From Treponema sp. (GTDB lineage Bacteria > Spirochaetota > Spirochaetia > Treponematales > Treponemataceae): DNA of 64,000 nt. This document shows positions 15,914-25,008 of the stretch, one piece after another. Under the pieces are notes generated by a model. The model did no database searches, had not been told where the DNA came from, and saw nothing but the letters and a program-made list of their open reading frames with translations. Position numbers and translations under genes: made by a program. Numbering within the stretch: position 1 is the first letter of the stretch; every line of letters starts with the position of its first letter. Where the stretch lies: NCBI GenBank assembly GCA_016281495.1, contig JAEEIU010000003.1, positions 31,014-95,013 on the forward strand, written 5' to 3'.

Positions 15914-16546
15914 TCATTCATTTTCGTTTTTATAAACACCTACAAACGCCGTCACAGATTTTTCAGGAGACATTATCAGCGTATCATTCAGTGTCAGCGC
16001 AAGATTCTTCTGGCATTCCAAAAGTTCAAAAAAAGTTTTCTGCACCTCAAGCCCCACATCACCAAACCCCGGACTGTAACGTGGCTTTAAAAGATTTCCC
16101 TGGGCTTTTTCTTCTTCAAGCAAATAACCCATGAACATGTCGCAGTATTTTTCTATGAACATTGCACCAGCAGCCTGCATCATCACAGCCTTTGCGGGGT
16201 TTATCTTTGACTCTCTCTGAATTGCCTTATCAACACCAGGTCCCAGAGTCGCCGCAAACAGATATACAGAATGGCAGCCTTTAAGATTGAGCGTAAGGTG
16301 ATGGCTTTGGAGGCTCTTTCCTGCAAAACTGATTGTGTCATCCTCAGTAAGCTCCAACTGAAATCTGGAATACACCGACCGGCAGTTCATTTTTTCAGAT
16401 ACCAGTTCCACCGCACTTTGTGCAAGTTCCTTCATCTGCACATCATCGACATCATTCAACTTATGGCGTGCAAACCCTGCATACCTGTACAATTCCGAGT
16501 AGTCTGGTTCAATTTGCCCTGAATTCAACCTGTATTGAAAAATCAT
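15914..16546 (-). CDS. Stand-alone MetH reactivation-domain protein
   Basis: About 210 residues, matching the vitamin B12-dependent methionine synthase activation domain. The SAM-binding motif is RYSPGFGDVGLEVQ, and LNDTLIMSPEKSVTAFVG near the C-terminus is the domain's second hallmark. It would remethylate cob(II)alamin on the truncated MetH using SAM and a flavodoxin-type donor. I start it at the ATG at 16546, four bases after AAGGA; an ATG 11 codons earlier (16579) lies just past the -10 box and is less likely. First gene of the metH operon. A similar split arrangement is known in Thermotoga. Confidence 0.85.
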   Translation of the reverse strand: MIFQYRLNSGQIEPDYSELYRYAGFARHKLNDVDDVQMKELAQSAVELVSEKMNCRSVYSRFQLELTEDDTISFAGKSLQSHHLTLNLKGCHSVYLFAATLGPGVDKAIQRESKINPAKAVMMQAAGAMFIEKYCDMFMGYLLEEEKAQGNLLKPRYSPGFGDVGLEVQKTFFELLECQKNLALTLNDTLIMSPEKSVTAFVGVYKNENE

Positions 16547-16563
16547 TATTCCTTCCATAGAAG

Positions 16564-16615
16564 AATATAATCCATTCATTCATTTATTGCAATAAATAAA
16601 AAATTCTACTATAGT
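16564..16615. promoter_or_regulatory. Divergent promoters sharing one palindromic -35 (TTGCAA)
   Basis: TTGCAA at 16587-16592 is its own complement and sits in the perfect palindrome TTTATTGCAATAAA. To the right, 17 bp away, is TATAGT (16610-16615) for the btuF-like gene; to the left, 17 bp away, is TATATT (complement of 16564-16569) for the metH operon. Both promoters have ideal spacing and appear to use the same six bases as their -35. Confidence 0.6.
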
Positions 16616-16623
16616 ATTTAATT

Positions 16624-17472
16624 ATGAAAGCACTTAGAAAGATTTTTTCACTATTCATCATCTTAACCCTGGTTTGTGGCTTTTCTTTTGCAGCCGACAA
16701 GAAGAATTCTAAGAACACAAAGTCTGAAGTTCGGATTGTAACGCTTGGACCTGCCGCAACGGAAATTGTTTTTGCCATTGGTGCACAGGATCAGCTTGTT
16801 GCAAGAACTGATTTGTGCGATTATCCTGCTGATGTTTCAAAATATCCGTCTGTTGGTGGATTTGCCGGAAACACGATCAGCCTTGAGGCAATCATTTCCT
16901 ACGAGCCGACACTGGTTTATCTTTTTGCAGGAATGCATGATTACCTTGTTCAGCCGCTCAAGGACGCAGGCATTGAAGTTTATGTCTCAAACGCAGTTTC
17001 AATTGATGCCGTGAAAAAGGAAGTCCTGGACATAGGAAAACTCACAGGCCACACAAAAGAAGCACAGAAGGTCGTAAAGACAATGAATGCAACTCTTGCC
17101 CGTACGGAAAAATACATCAAGTCAAAGAGCAAGGGAAAGACCGCTCCAAAGGTTTACTGGGAAGTCTGGAATAACCCCATGATGAGCGCAGGGAAAAATT
17201 CTTTCATGAACGACATCATTCAGAAAGCCGGCGGCAACAATATTTTTGGTAATTTGAACGAAGCATATCCAATGGTAAGCGAAGAAGCCGTTCTCCTTGC
17301 AGACCCGGATTACATTTTCTATTCTGGTGACGGAATGGGCGGTGGAAAGCCTAGCGAAATATTTGAACCAAAGGGTGGCGTTCATTACATGGGTGATGAC
17401 GACAGGTTTGTACGCTCAACTCCACGCTGTGTTGATGCCGTAGAAAAACTTGCAAAAATCCTCTGGCCGTAA
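16624..17472 (+). CDS. btuF: Periplasmic cobalamin-type binding protein (BtuF-like)
   Basis: Substrate-binding protein of the helical-backbone metal/B12 receptor class (282 residues). A signal peptide is visible (KIFSLFIILTLVCGFSFA, then ADKK). The mature part shows VTLGPAATEIVFAIGAQDQLVARTDLCDYPADV, the usual BtuF/FhuD opening, and a C-terminal lobe PKVYWEVWNNPMMSAGKNSF. Genes for the permease and ATPase follow. Its position opposite B12-dependent metH argues for cobalamin rather than iron-siderophore. The ATG lies eight bases after TATAGT with no ribosome site, so the mRNA is probably leaderless. No cobalamin riboswitch fits in the 77 bp between the divergent genes. Confidence 0.8.
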   Translation: MKALRKIFSLFIILTLVCGFSFAADKKNSKNTKSEVRIVTLGPAATEIVFAIGAQDQLVARTDLCDYPADVSKYPSVGGFAGNTISLEAIISYEPTLVYLFAGMHDYLVQPLKDAGIEVYVSNAVSIDAVKKEVLDIGKLTGHTKEAQKVVKTMNATLARTEKYIKSKSKGKTAPKVYWEVWNNPMMSAGKNSFMNDIIQKAGGNNIFGNLNEAYPMVSEEAVLLADPDYIFYSGDGMGGGKPSEIFEPKGGVHYMGDDDRFVRSTPRCVDAVEKLAKILWP

Positions 17473-17481
17473 AATTCAAAC

Positions 17482-18495
17482 ATGAAACAAAAACGTGCAG
17501 GGTGCATATCAGTCATCTGGAAGATTCTCCCCATTGTGGCCTTGATTCTTACCGGACTGATTGCGCTTTGCATCGGCACTAAATTCATTTCACCACTGTC
17601 GGTGATTTTCCGAACTTGTTCCAAAACTGAACTTACAATCATTACAAGAATCAGGCTTCCTCGAATCCTTATCAGCATAATGTGCGGTGCACTCCTTGGT
17701 GGAACCGGCGCTGTGTTTCAGGGGTTTTTCCGCAACCCTCTTGCAGACCCTGGAATCATGGGTGTGTGTTCCGGTGCTACATTTGGGGCAGTGCTTTCTG
17801 GATTGATTCCGTTTGCAGCCATTCCATTCTTAAGTCCTGCAACCCTGTTTTCTTTTGCGGGGGCATTGCTTTCAGCATTTTGTGTTTTTCTTTTTTCCAA
17901 ATTCTTCCGCGGAAACTCTAGCGTCACCCTGCTTTTGTCAGGAACCGCAATCGGAACTTTTTTTTCTGCCATCGCATCAATAATTCTTCTTACCCATGAA
18001 AGTGACCTGCATTCATTTTACGTGTGGACGACAGGAAGCTTTAATGCAAAGGGCTGGAAGGAATTTTCCGTCTTTATAATTCCGTCAGTTATTTCCCTTG
18101 TCCTTCTTGAATTTTCCGCACGCCACCTTGATGTTCTTGTATGTGGGGAAGATTCAGCCAGGACATTCGGGCTCAACTATAAATTCTTAAGGAACTACAC
18201 TTTGATTTCGGGTTCCCTTGCCGCAAGCTGTGCAGTATGTTCAGGAGGAATCATTTCTTTTGTTGGATTGATTGCACCCCACATTGCACGAAAGATTTAC
18301 GGTCCCATGCACAGGACCCTGATATTCCAGAGCATGGTTTACGGTGGCCTTCTTATGCTTACCGCAGACACCCTTGCCCGAACTGTTGTTGCCCCGTCAG
18401 AGCTACCGGTTGGAATCATCACATCACTGGTTGGAGTTCCATGCTTTATGGTTGTCCTTGTCAAAATGAGCGGAACAAAAGGAAGTGCAAAATGA
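17482..18495 (+). CDS. btuC: FecCD-family ABC permease (BtuC-like)
   Basis: Inner-membrane permease of 337 residues with roughly ten membrane segments. Family marks include RLPRILISIMCGALLGGTGAVFQGFFRNPLADPGIMGVCSGA near residues 55-95 and SFVGLIAPHIARKIYGPMHR near 265, the coupling loop to the ATPase. It begins ten bases after the binding-protein stop, and its stop overlaps the ATPase start (ATGA). It would import cobalamin or a related corrinoid together with its neighbours. Confidence 0.87.
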   Translation: MKQKRAGCISVIWKILPIVALILTGLIALCIGTKFISPLSVIFRTCSKTELTIITRIRLPRILISIMCGALLGGTGAVFQGFFRNPLADPGIMGVCSGATFGAVLSGLIPFAAIPFLSPATLFSFAGALLSAFCVFLFSKFFRGNSSVTLLLSGTAIGTFFSAIASIILLTHESDLHSFYVWTTGSFNAKGWKEFSVFIIPSVISLVLLEFSARHLDVLVCGEDSARTFGLNYKFLRNYTLISGSLAASCAVCSGGIISFVGLIAPHIARKIYGPMHRTLIFQSMVYGGLLMLTADTLARTVVAPSELPVGIITSLVGVPCFMVVLVKMSGTKGSAK

Positions 18496-19244
18496 TAGAA
18501 GTAAAAAACCTTTGCGCTTCATACAACGGAACAGCTGTTTTTGAAAACCTTTCCTTTACCTTACAAGACAAAAGCTTTACTGCCCTGTGCGGAAAAAACG
18601 GTTCCGGGAAAAGTACATTGCTTTCCTTGATTGCAGGAATCATCCCCGATGGCCTTAAACATTCAGGGGGAATTCTATTGGATGGGAAAGACGTCTTTAA
18701 GATGAAGAGGGAAGAAGCGGCACAAAAGATTTCGTTCCTACTGCAAAGTGAAAACCCCGCATGGAATTTTTCTGTACGCCAGTTTGTTGAAACAGGCCTC
18801 TATGCATTTGGAAGAATGAGCCAGTCTGAATGTGATGCCGCAGTAAACGAAGCCCTGGGAAAAACAGGAATACCAGACTTTGCCGATAAAAAAATCATGA
18901 ACCTTTCCGGTGGGGAATTTCAAAAATGCCGTCTTGCCCGATGCTTTGTACAAAAGACAAAAACCATTCTTTTTGATGAACCCGCAGAAAAACTGGACCT
19001 TCCGTTTCAGCTCAAATTTCTTGAACAAATCAGCATGCTTGAAAAAACAATCATCTTTTCCATCCACGACCTGAATACCGCATCCTTTTTTGCCACAGAT
19101 TTTCTTTTACTTTCAAACGGTAAGCTGATTCAAGCAGACAGGGATACAATCTTTAACCAGGAACTCCTTTCCACCGCATTTAACACCAAGTCCACAGTGT
19201 TTGAGCACCCCGTCAAAAAAGTCCCCCAGGTTTTGTTTTTGTAA
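18492..19244 (+). CDS. btuD: ABC transporter ATPase (BtuD-like)
   Basis: ATPase of 250 residues: Walker A GKNGSGKST, signature LSGGEFQK, Walker B KTILFDEPAEKLD, and the switch histidine in IFSIHDLN. The start is the ATG at 18492 in the ATGA overlap with the permease. The longer open frame to 18237 is only a shadow of the permease gene. Note DEPAEKLD in place of the common DEPTSALD form, a conservative variation. Last gene of the importer operon, ending 11 bases from a convergent ECF gene. Confidence 0.87.
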   Translation: MIEVKNLCASYNGTAVFENLSFTLQDKSFTALCGKNGSGKSTLLSLIAGIIPDGLKHSGGILLDGKDVFKMKREEAAQKISFLLQSENPAWNFSVRQFVETGLYAFGRMSQSECDAAVNEALGKTGIPDFADKKIMNLSGGEFQKCRLARCFVQKTKTILFDEPAEKLDLPFQLKFLEQISMLEKTIIFSIHDLNTASFFATDFLLLSNGKLIQADRDTIFNQELLSTAFNTKSTVFEHPVKKVPQVLFL

Positions 19245-19254
19245 AAAGGCAGGC

Positions 19255-20034
19255 TTACAGTATAATCGCTCCGGCTAGAACGAGGCCTCCGATCAGGATG
19301 AAGACAAAGTCGCGGAGGTGCATCTTGTAAGATTTGGTGCAGCATGCCCTTGTGCGAAGATAAAAGCCACGCAATTCGGCGGCGGTTGCAGTTGATTCAA
19401 TTTTGCGTACGGAAGAAATCAGCAGCGGGAAACACAACGGCAGAATCATGCCCACTTTCTTGAACGGATTCTTTATTTCAAAATCAACACCCCTGGCCTG
19501 CTGGGATTCGATGATTCCGCTCATCTCCACAGAAAAAACAGGAATAAAACGTATTGCACTTGTAAAGGTAAACGCAAACTTATACGGAATGTGAAGGTAC
19601 TTTACCATCGCATTTGAAAGGTCGTTCAGGTTTGTGACGGAAATCAAGATTGAAAGAGGCAGTGTTGCTCCAATCAACCTGAGAACAAGAAGAAGTCCAT
19701 TTTGAACCGCTATGTCTGTGATTGCAAAACTTCCTATCTTGAACAGAGGCTCACCTTTTCTTATGACGAGCAGCTGAAGGATGAACAGAAAGATTGACAT
19801 TTTGACCAGTCCCTTGAGGATGCCGAGGGTCCTGAGCAAAAGACCGTTTCCATGACGGCCGGAATTTCCTGCCACTGCAAGAAGAATGTTAAAGACAAGT
19901 ATGCCAATCAGGTAAAAGAAATTGGATGAGCAGAATGAAGCGGCACAAATCAAAATTGAAACAAGGATTTTTACAAGCGGATGCATCTTATGGAGTATGG
20001 ACTCGCCGGGCAGATAATCTAAGAAACCTTTCAT
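19255..20034 (-). CDS. ecfT: ECF transporter T component (EcfT)
   Basis: Membrane coupling subunit of an energy-coupling factor importer (259 residues). It has an N-terminal LPGESILHKMHPLVKI block, four or five membrane segments and the two coupling motifs ESQQARGVDF and ATAAELRGF. Last gene of a three-gene operon; its start lies two bases after the stop of the double ATPase gene. T, A and S components together form one complete dedicated transporter. Confidence 0.87.
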   Translation of the reverse strand: MKGFLDYLPGESILHKMHPLVKILVSILICAASFCSSNFFYLIGILVFNILLAVAGNSGRHGNGLLLRTLGILKGLVKMSIFLFILQLLVIRKGEPLFKIGSFAITDIAVQNGLLLVLRLIGATLPLSILISVTNLNDLSNAMVKYLHIPYKFAFTFTSAIRFIPVFSVEMSGIIESQQARGVDFEIKNPFKKVGMILPLCFPLLISSVRKIESTATAAELRGFYLRTRACCTKSYKMHLRDFVFILIGGLVLAGAIIL

Positions 20035-20035
20035 C

Positions 20036-21805
20036 TTACTTCACCTCTTTAATTCTATTTATCATTTCATCTGCAGTAAACACATCGTTGAATGCATTTC
20101 CCAAAAGCATTGACACCTGTGCAATTTGTGGAGGAAGAAGGCGTGCCCTTTCCAACAGAGGCCTGTCGCCAAGTACGGTTCGGGTTTCATCTTCCGCAAG
20201 TATTTCTCCGCGGTTCATCACGATGATTGTCTTTGCAAAGTCAAGGACAACTTCCATATCGTGGCATACCATGATTACCGTTGTTCCCTTATTGTTCAGC
20301 TCTGCAATCTTTCCCATCACTTCCATGCACTCACGGTAATCAAGTCCGGTGGTCGGTTCATCAAGAATCAAAATCTCCGGGTTGAGTGCGATAAGGCATG
20401 CAAGGCACAGTCTCTGGCGCTGGCCACGGCTCATGTTGAACGGCTCGCTGTCACCGTCAAAGCCAAATTCGTTGAGCGTATCCGTTACACGCTTTTCTAT
20501 CTCGTCCTGTGGAATGCCGTTGTTCTTTAGGCTGAATGCAATTTCTTCGCGGACTGTTGCACAGCAGATCTGGCGGTCCGGGTTTTGGAAAAGGAATCCT
20601 ATGTGTTTTGCAAGCGAGCTTACCTTGCGTTTCTTTGTGCTTTCACCCAGGACAAGTACGTCACCGCTGGAAGGTTTTAGAAGACCGTTGCACAGTTTTG
20701 AGAATGTGGATTTTCCCGCACCGTTTGAACCGATTATCGAAATGAAGTCGCCCTTTTTCACCTTTACGTTAAGGTTATGGACATTTGCTGTTTCATTGTA
20801 AGAGAATGCGACATTCTGAAATTCAAGAACGGCATTGTCATCAGGGGCAGAATTACCGGTCAGGCTTGAGAATGACATGTCTGTGCCTTTGTTTTTATCG
20901 GACTTTCGTGTAGCCGTGTAAGCCACCTGATTGCCCTTTGTTGAATCAATCTTTGCGGCTTTCTTTATGAAATCTGCGGCTTCTTCTGCATTCAGGCAGA
21001 TGCTGTCTTCGCTCTTCATGTTTTTTGGAACGAGGTTTTCTTCAACCATCTTTGCCGTAAGAGTTAAAACACGCGGACAATTTATGCCTGCTTCTTCCAT
21101 TTCTTTTTTATGGGTCAGCGTACTCCTGATTTCGCCATAGTGGACGCATGTTCCTTTTTCAAGAACAATCAGTTTTTTTACAAACTCACACAGGAGCATG
21201 ATTTTCTGTTCGGCAACAACAATCGTAATGCCCTTTTCTTCGTTGAGTTTTTTCAACAGCGTGAATATCTGAACTGAAGATGCAGGGTCAAGCTCGCCTG
21301 TGGGTTCATCAAGAACTAGAACATCTGGTTCAAGGGCAAGAATCGCCGCAATAACAAGCTTTTGTTTTTGTCCGCCGCTCAGGGAAGATATTTCCTTGTG
21401 ACGGAGCTCTGTTATGCCCAGAGTCTCAAGCGAATCTACAATCCTTTTTTCAATCTGATCAGCTGGAATGCCAAAGTTTTCCAGACCAAACAGGATTTCA
21501 TCTTCTACAAAATAGCCTGTAATCTGGCTTTCGATATCCTGAAACACAGAACCGACTTTCAGGGCAAGTTTTCCCGCATCAATATCAAAAGTATCGGTAC
21601 CGTCAACCTTTACGCTGCCGTAAAAATCTCCCTCGTAATGGTGTGGAATAAGGCCGTTCAAGCAGTTGCATAAGCTTGTCTTTCCAGCTCCTGATTCTCC
21701 GATGATTCCTACAAATCCGCCTTTTTCTATTGTAAGCGAAATTTTCTCCAGTGCATTCTTTTTTGAACCGGAATATCTGAATGTCAGTTCCTGTATTTCT
21801 ATCAT
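20036..21805 (-). CDS. ECF transporter fused double ATPase (EcfA-EcfA')
   Basis: Two ABC ATPase domains in one 589-residue chain. Domain 1 (about 1-270): Walker A GESGAGKTS, signature LSGGQKQK, Walker B VLVLDEPTGELD. Domain 2 (about 330-589): Walker A GSNGAGKST, signature MSRGQRQR, Walker B ILILDEPTTGLD, and the switch histidine in VMVCHDME. The two are joined by a 60-residue linker. The second signature has R in place of the second G (SRGQ), a known tolerated change. The ATG is close to the S-component stop, two bases away. Confidence 0.9.
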   Translation of the reverse strand: MIEIQELTFRYSGSKKNALEKISLTIEKGGFVGIIGESGAGKTSLCNCLNGLIPHHYEGDFYGSVKVDGTDTFDIDAGKLALKVGSVFQDIESQITGYFVEDEILFGLENFGIPADQIEKRIVDSLETLGITELRHKEISSLSGGQKQKLVIAAILALEPDVLVLDEPTGELDPASSVQIFTLLKKLNEEKGITIVVAEQKIMLLCEFVKKLIVLEKGTCVHYGEIRSTLTHKKEMEEAGINCPRVLTLTAKMVEENLVPKNMKSEDSICLNAEEAADFIKKAAKIDSTKGNQVAYTATRKSDKNKGTDMSFSSLTGNSAPDDNAVLEFQNVAFSYNETANVHNLNVKVKKGDFISIIGSNGAGKSTFSKLCNGLLKPSSGDVLVLGESTKKRKVSSLAKHIGFLFQNPDRQICCATVREEIAFSLKNNGIPQDEIEKRVTDTLNEFGFDGDSEPFNMSRGQRQRLCLACLIALNPEILILDEPTTGLDYRECMEVMGKIAELNNKGTTVIMVCHDMEVVLDFAKTIIVMNRGEILAEDETRTVLGDRPLLERARLLPPQIAQVSMLLGNAFNDVFTADEMINRIKEVK

Positions 21806-21807
21806 GA

Positions 21808-22362
21808 TTATTCTTCCACTATCTTTTTCTTCATTGCCTTCATCAACGGAACATAAAGTGCCGCTACGATGATTGCGTTGAGTGTTGCAGTTCCAAGTAC
21901 GATCGGTACATAAGCCGCCATCGCAGAAGGATCAGACTTGATGAACACAAAGAGGAGGACAGTATAAAGTCCGCCGGAAATAACCGTACTGATGAATGTT
22001 GCCACAGCCGCAAGAACGATTTTTCCCGCCTTTGTTTTTGCCGGAATGTAAATCAAAAGTCCCATTGCAAGTGCACCCGCCGCTTCTGAAGCGAAGTTCA
22101 GGTATGGAGTTCCCGGGTAGAACTGGCAGATTGCTCCAGCGATAAGACCGATGATCAGGCTGTAGTAAATCTTTGGCCTGATGATTACAATTGCCATACA
22201 ATACATTGCGATGATGAAATTCGGCTTCATTCCAAACAGGTTGATGTATGTACCGACAAAAAACTTAAGTACAGCACCGGCTGCAAGAAGTACTGCCGTC
22301 AAAAGCAGGTCCTGAAGGCTGATGCCCTTTTTCTCTGATTGTTTCAATTCTCTCTTTTCCAT
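21808..22362 (-). CDS. trpP: ECF S component, TrpP-like (tryptophan uptake)
   Basis: Substrate-capture subunit of 184 residues with about six membrane segments. The segment FGMKPNFIIAMYCMAIVIIRP and the following AGAICQFYPGTPYLNFASEAAGAL resemble the tryptophan transporter TrpP (YhaG) family. The real start is the ATG at 22362, where AGGGG lies eight bases upstream; the frame stays open to 22446, but that part is leader. It heads an operon with its own A and T components, so this is a dedicated system. A palindrome (22427-22444) lies in the promoter region. The substrate call comes from sequence resemblance and remains to be confirmed. Confidence 0.7.
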   Translation of the reverse strand: MEKRELKQSEKKGISLQDLLLTAVLLAAGAVLKFFVGTYINLFGMKPNFIIAMYCMAIVIIRPKIYYSLIIGLIAGAICQFYPGTPYLNFASEAAGALAMGLLIYIPAKTKAGKIVLAAVATFISTVISGGLYTVLLFVFIKSDPSAMAAYVPIVLGTATLNAIIVAALYVPLMKAMKKKIVEE

Positions 22363-22426
22363 TTTGGTTTCCCCTAACAAGTTATTTTGTTCTTCATGAA
22401 GGCAACAGGAAGCATTACCGCCTCTT

Positions 22427-22465
22427 GTTACTATAAGTAGTAACATATTTTAATGTTCTTGTCAA
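22427..22465 (-). promoter_or_regulatory. Promoter and palindrome of the trpP-ECF operon
   Basis: On the minus strand TTGACA (22465-22460) is a consensus -35. The palindrome GTTACT-ataagt-AGTAAC (22427-22444) falls over the expected -10/+1, where the -10 itself is poor (TACTAC). A repressor site is plausible. The sequence is loosely like, but not the same as, the enterobacterial TrpR operator. Confidence 0.35.
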
Positions 22466-22527
22466 TAGAAACAATAAAAATATTTTAAAAATTTTTCTTT
22501 TGATTAAACAAGCAGGCAATCTTGTGT

Positions 22528-22533
22528 TATAAT
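22528..22533 (+). promoter_or_regulatory. Extended -10 promoter of the C39-like gene
   Basis: TGtTATAAT, with the -10 at 22528-22533, about 60 bases before the start codon. No good -35 is seen, as is usual for extended -10 promoters. Confidence 0.45.
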
Positions 22534-22595
22534 ATTAGTAAATAACTGTTTTTATTTAAAAAACTCAAAGAAACTGAAAATTAAATGAGGTTTTG

Positions 22596-23267
22596 ATGAA
22601 AAAAAATAAGCTCAGGAAAATTTTTACGGCACTTTTTGCCATTATTGGCATTCTGCTGATGATTCTTGTAATATGCACAGTCAGATTAAAGATTAAGACC
22701 AAAGCAATTTCGAATGACTATACCGGCATTTATCAGGATGAAAAATATTCAACACCGGTTTTCATAGACGGCATTCAGGTTATAACGCAGGACGTTTCAT
22801 GCGGTTATGCTGTCATAGAAATGATTTCAACATGGAGCGGACACAACATTACCGAAGAAAGCTTGTATTCAGAATACGGCAAGGTCGTAACATCAACAGG
22901 AAAAGCATTTTGCAGCGAGATGAACAAGCAGTTCCCCGAATACAAGACGACAATGCGCAAGTATTTGAAAAACACGGAATTACTCGACATCGTTTACAAA
23001 AGCCTTGAAAAAGGTAAACCCGTACCATTTGAATGGGCCGCCCAATTCGAGGATGAATGGACCCTGCACTATTCGCTGATCACCGGAATGGATGTACCCG
23101 CCAATAAAATGTACATCGCAAATCCCTATGGTTATAAGGAGGAAATTTCAATTGAAGAATTCCTTTCCCGCACAAGCTATGAATCATACGACCCAATGCC
23201 CCTATTCCTAAAGCTGGGTTTTGTAACCGGCATTTTTGAAAAGAACACCGTCTTCATCATGGAATAG
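22596..23267 (+). CDS. Membrane-anchored C39-like cysteine peptidase
   Basis: Protein of 223 residues with one N-terminal membrane anchor (about residues 9-29) and a papain-like C39_2-type domain facing outward. The likely catalytic Cys is C69 in QDVSCGYAVIEM, the His is H158 in TLHYSLITGMD, and N176 in IANPYG fills the third position. GAGG lies five bases before the ATG at 22596. C39-type enzymes cut double-glycine leader peptides or act as general peptidases; no bacteriocin gene or exporter is next to it. It stands alone with its own promoter. Confidence 0.7.
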   Translation: MKKNKLRKIFTALFAIIGILLMILVICTVRLKIKTKAISNDYTGIYQDEKYSTPVFIDGIQVITQDVSCGYAVIEMISTWSGHNITEESLYSEYGKVVTSTGKAFCSEMNKQFPEYKTTMRKYLKNTELLDIVYKSLEKGKPVPFEWAAQFEDEWTLHYSLITGMDVPANKMYIANPYGYKEEISIEEFLSRTSYESYDPMPLFLKLGFVTGIFEKNTVFIME

Positions 23268-23296
23268 TCCCGGCATGAGTAGTATTTAGGGCTTTA

Positions 23297-23635
23297 TTGG
23301 TCAACTGTTTTTTCTTCCACAACAAAAGTCATACCACTAAGGAAGCTGAATCAACGGAGGATGGCACAAAAGAAAACACTGACCTTTATTCATCCATGAC
23401 GGGAGCCGTAAAGCTTCTTTATGGAACTTTAAAATGCGCGCTTTGGCTTGTGCTTGTTAACCTTGCCGGGGGAACCCTTATCTCACATTTCAGGATGGGA
23501 CTAACATGGCCTGTGTCCATCGAAGCAGGGGCCTTTTCGTCATTCAAAAACGTTTTGTTCATCATTCTTCCAATTCCCACGGCATTTCTGGTCATAAAGA
23601 TTTGGATGGACAAGACGACTAAGCCATCAACATAA
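23297..23635 (+). CDS. Small hypothetical membrane protein
   Basis: Open frame of up to 112 residues with two hydrophobic stretches (LLYGTLKCALWLVLVNLAGG and NVLFIILPIPTAFLVIKIW). The start is unclear: TTG at 23297 or ATG at 23396, neither with a convincing ribosome site. The first 30 residues are polar and may not be translated. It lies between the C39-like gene and a broken ATPase gene in a stretch that looks degraded, so it may be a remnant. Confidence 0.35.
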   Translation: MVNCFFFHNKSHTTKEAESTEDGTKENTDLYSSMTGAVKLLYGTLKCALWLVLVNLAGGTLISHFRMGLTWPVSIEAGAFSSFKNVLFIILPIPTAFLVIKIWMDKTTKPST

Positions 23636-23759
23636 TTTTTTTTAATCAAAATTTTTTTAAACATATCATATTATGATAGAATCGTGTTGTATATTCTAGG
23701 TGAATGATAAAGAGAACAAATGTAGGATTACAGAACTGAAGCTGCAAAAGGAGGACAAC

Positions 23760-25008
23760 ATGGCTATTGGAAAATCTTCATTACACAGACCAAGACGGGG
23801 CAGAAGGAATTCATGCACCATAATGGCAGAGACGAAGACAGAGGCATATTCTTACTGCTACTATTATTACAACATTTTTGAAAAGGTCTCTAACATCAAA
23901 CTCATTGATGATTACGATGACCTTGCATACAGTTTTGTAAATCTTTGTGATCAGCTTGAAAAAACGGACCGCCTGAAATCATTGCTGACAAATGAAATCA
24001 GCAAACTTGAAAAGGACAATCTTCTTGTTCGCTACAAGGAACATCTTTCCGAGGAAATACGTTTTGGTGAATCAGACCTTTTGTTTCAGTATGAGCAGGA
24101 CAAGCGTGTTGAACGGAAAATTGATGACGAACAAATGTCCGAAAACGTGATTAATCTTTTCAGGATTCTTTATGTCACCAAGGAACCTATTTTCTCCACG
24201 ATTATCAACACCGTAATTTTTGATGACTCCGATTCGCTTGAATTAAAATCAAAGCTTACCCTTAATAAGAAAACAAGGAATATGGTCAACGACATTTCCA
24301 AGACCAGGTTCCTTATGGAACAGGTTGGCCTTTCAGAAGATGAGGCACGCTACATTCTGTTAAAGAGCCGTTTTGATGGTCAACGAATTATAAATAACCT
24401 TCTTGATGAAGAGTTTGAAAACAAAAAGGATGCGGACAAGTGCATTGCGAACATCATCGGCATTTCATACAACGAATACCGGCAGATGCTCCGTGCTGAC
24501 CAAAAGCTCAAGTCATTCGGTTTTGTGGACAAGGATGGAGATTATGACAGTGATCTGGACAGCTGCATTATCGAGCAGTCCATTGACCCGTATTTTTCGG
24601 ATTTGCTCAAGCCTCTTGATTGCAGCGGGGCATATTCACTTGATTCGTTCTCCGTGAAAAAAGAATCCGTTGACATTACCCTTGACCTGCTTAAAGGCAA
24701 GAATCCTGTTTCAATCCTCTTTTATGGAAAACCTGGAGCAGGCAAAACTGAACTTGCTAAATCAATTTGTAAGGAAATTGGAAAAACTTATTGCATCCTA
24801 TGAAGCAGAACTGAGGCAAAAGAAAATGGAGATGAAGAAACTTTTCAAGCATGGAAAAATTTCGGAAAAAGAATACAAGTCTGTCATTGAACAGCTGAGG
24901 GAGATGGAACTTAAAATCCACAGGACAAAATTTGATTTCTACAGGCAGCTTGAAGAAGAATACGAAATAGACCTAGAGGGCATAAAACATTTGCTTTTGG
25001 GGGAATGA
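23760..25008 (+). pseudogene. Truncated AAA ATPase gene joined to a foreign coiled-coil tail
   Basis: AAAGGAGG precedes the ATG at 23760. The product runs 347 residues through a helical N-terminal region to a Walker A motif (FYGKPGAGKTELAKSICKE), then stops at 24803, only about ten residues beyond. Walker B, sensor and arginine-finger regions are absent, so ATPase activity is very unlikely. From about 24795 a different frame continues to 25008 as a charged coiled coil (KLFKHGKISEKEYKSVIEQL, similar in style to short C-terminal SHOCT-like tails). This looks like the 3' end of another gene brought in by a deletion. I read the whole as a pseudogene left by a deletion. Confidence 0.6.

Noticed and set aside
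16564..16623. Cobalamin riboswitch before metH or btuF
   Set aside because: The gap is too short, and both promoters sit next to their start codons, leaving no room for a leader of about 200 nt.
18237..18491. Longer N-terminus for the BtuD-like ATPase
   Set aside because: These 85 codons are the permease gene read in another frame; the ATPase fold begins at ATG 18492 in an ATGA overlap.
22363..22446. Longer N-terminus of the TrpP-like S component
   Set aside because: The segment is not hydrophobic like the family and precedes a clear ribosome site (AGGGG) for ATG 22362.
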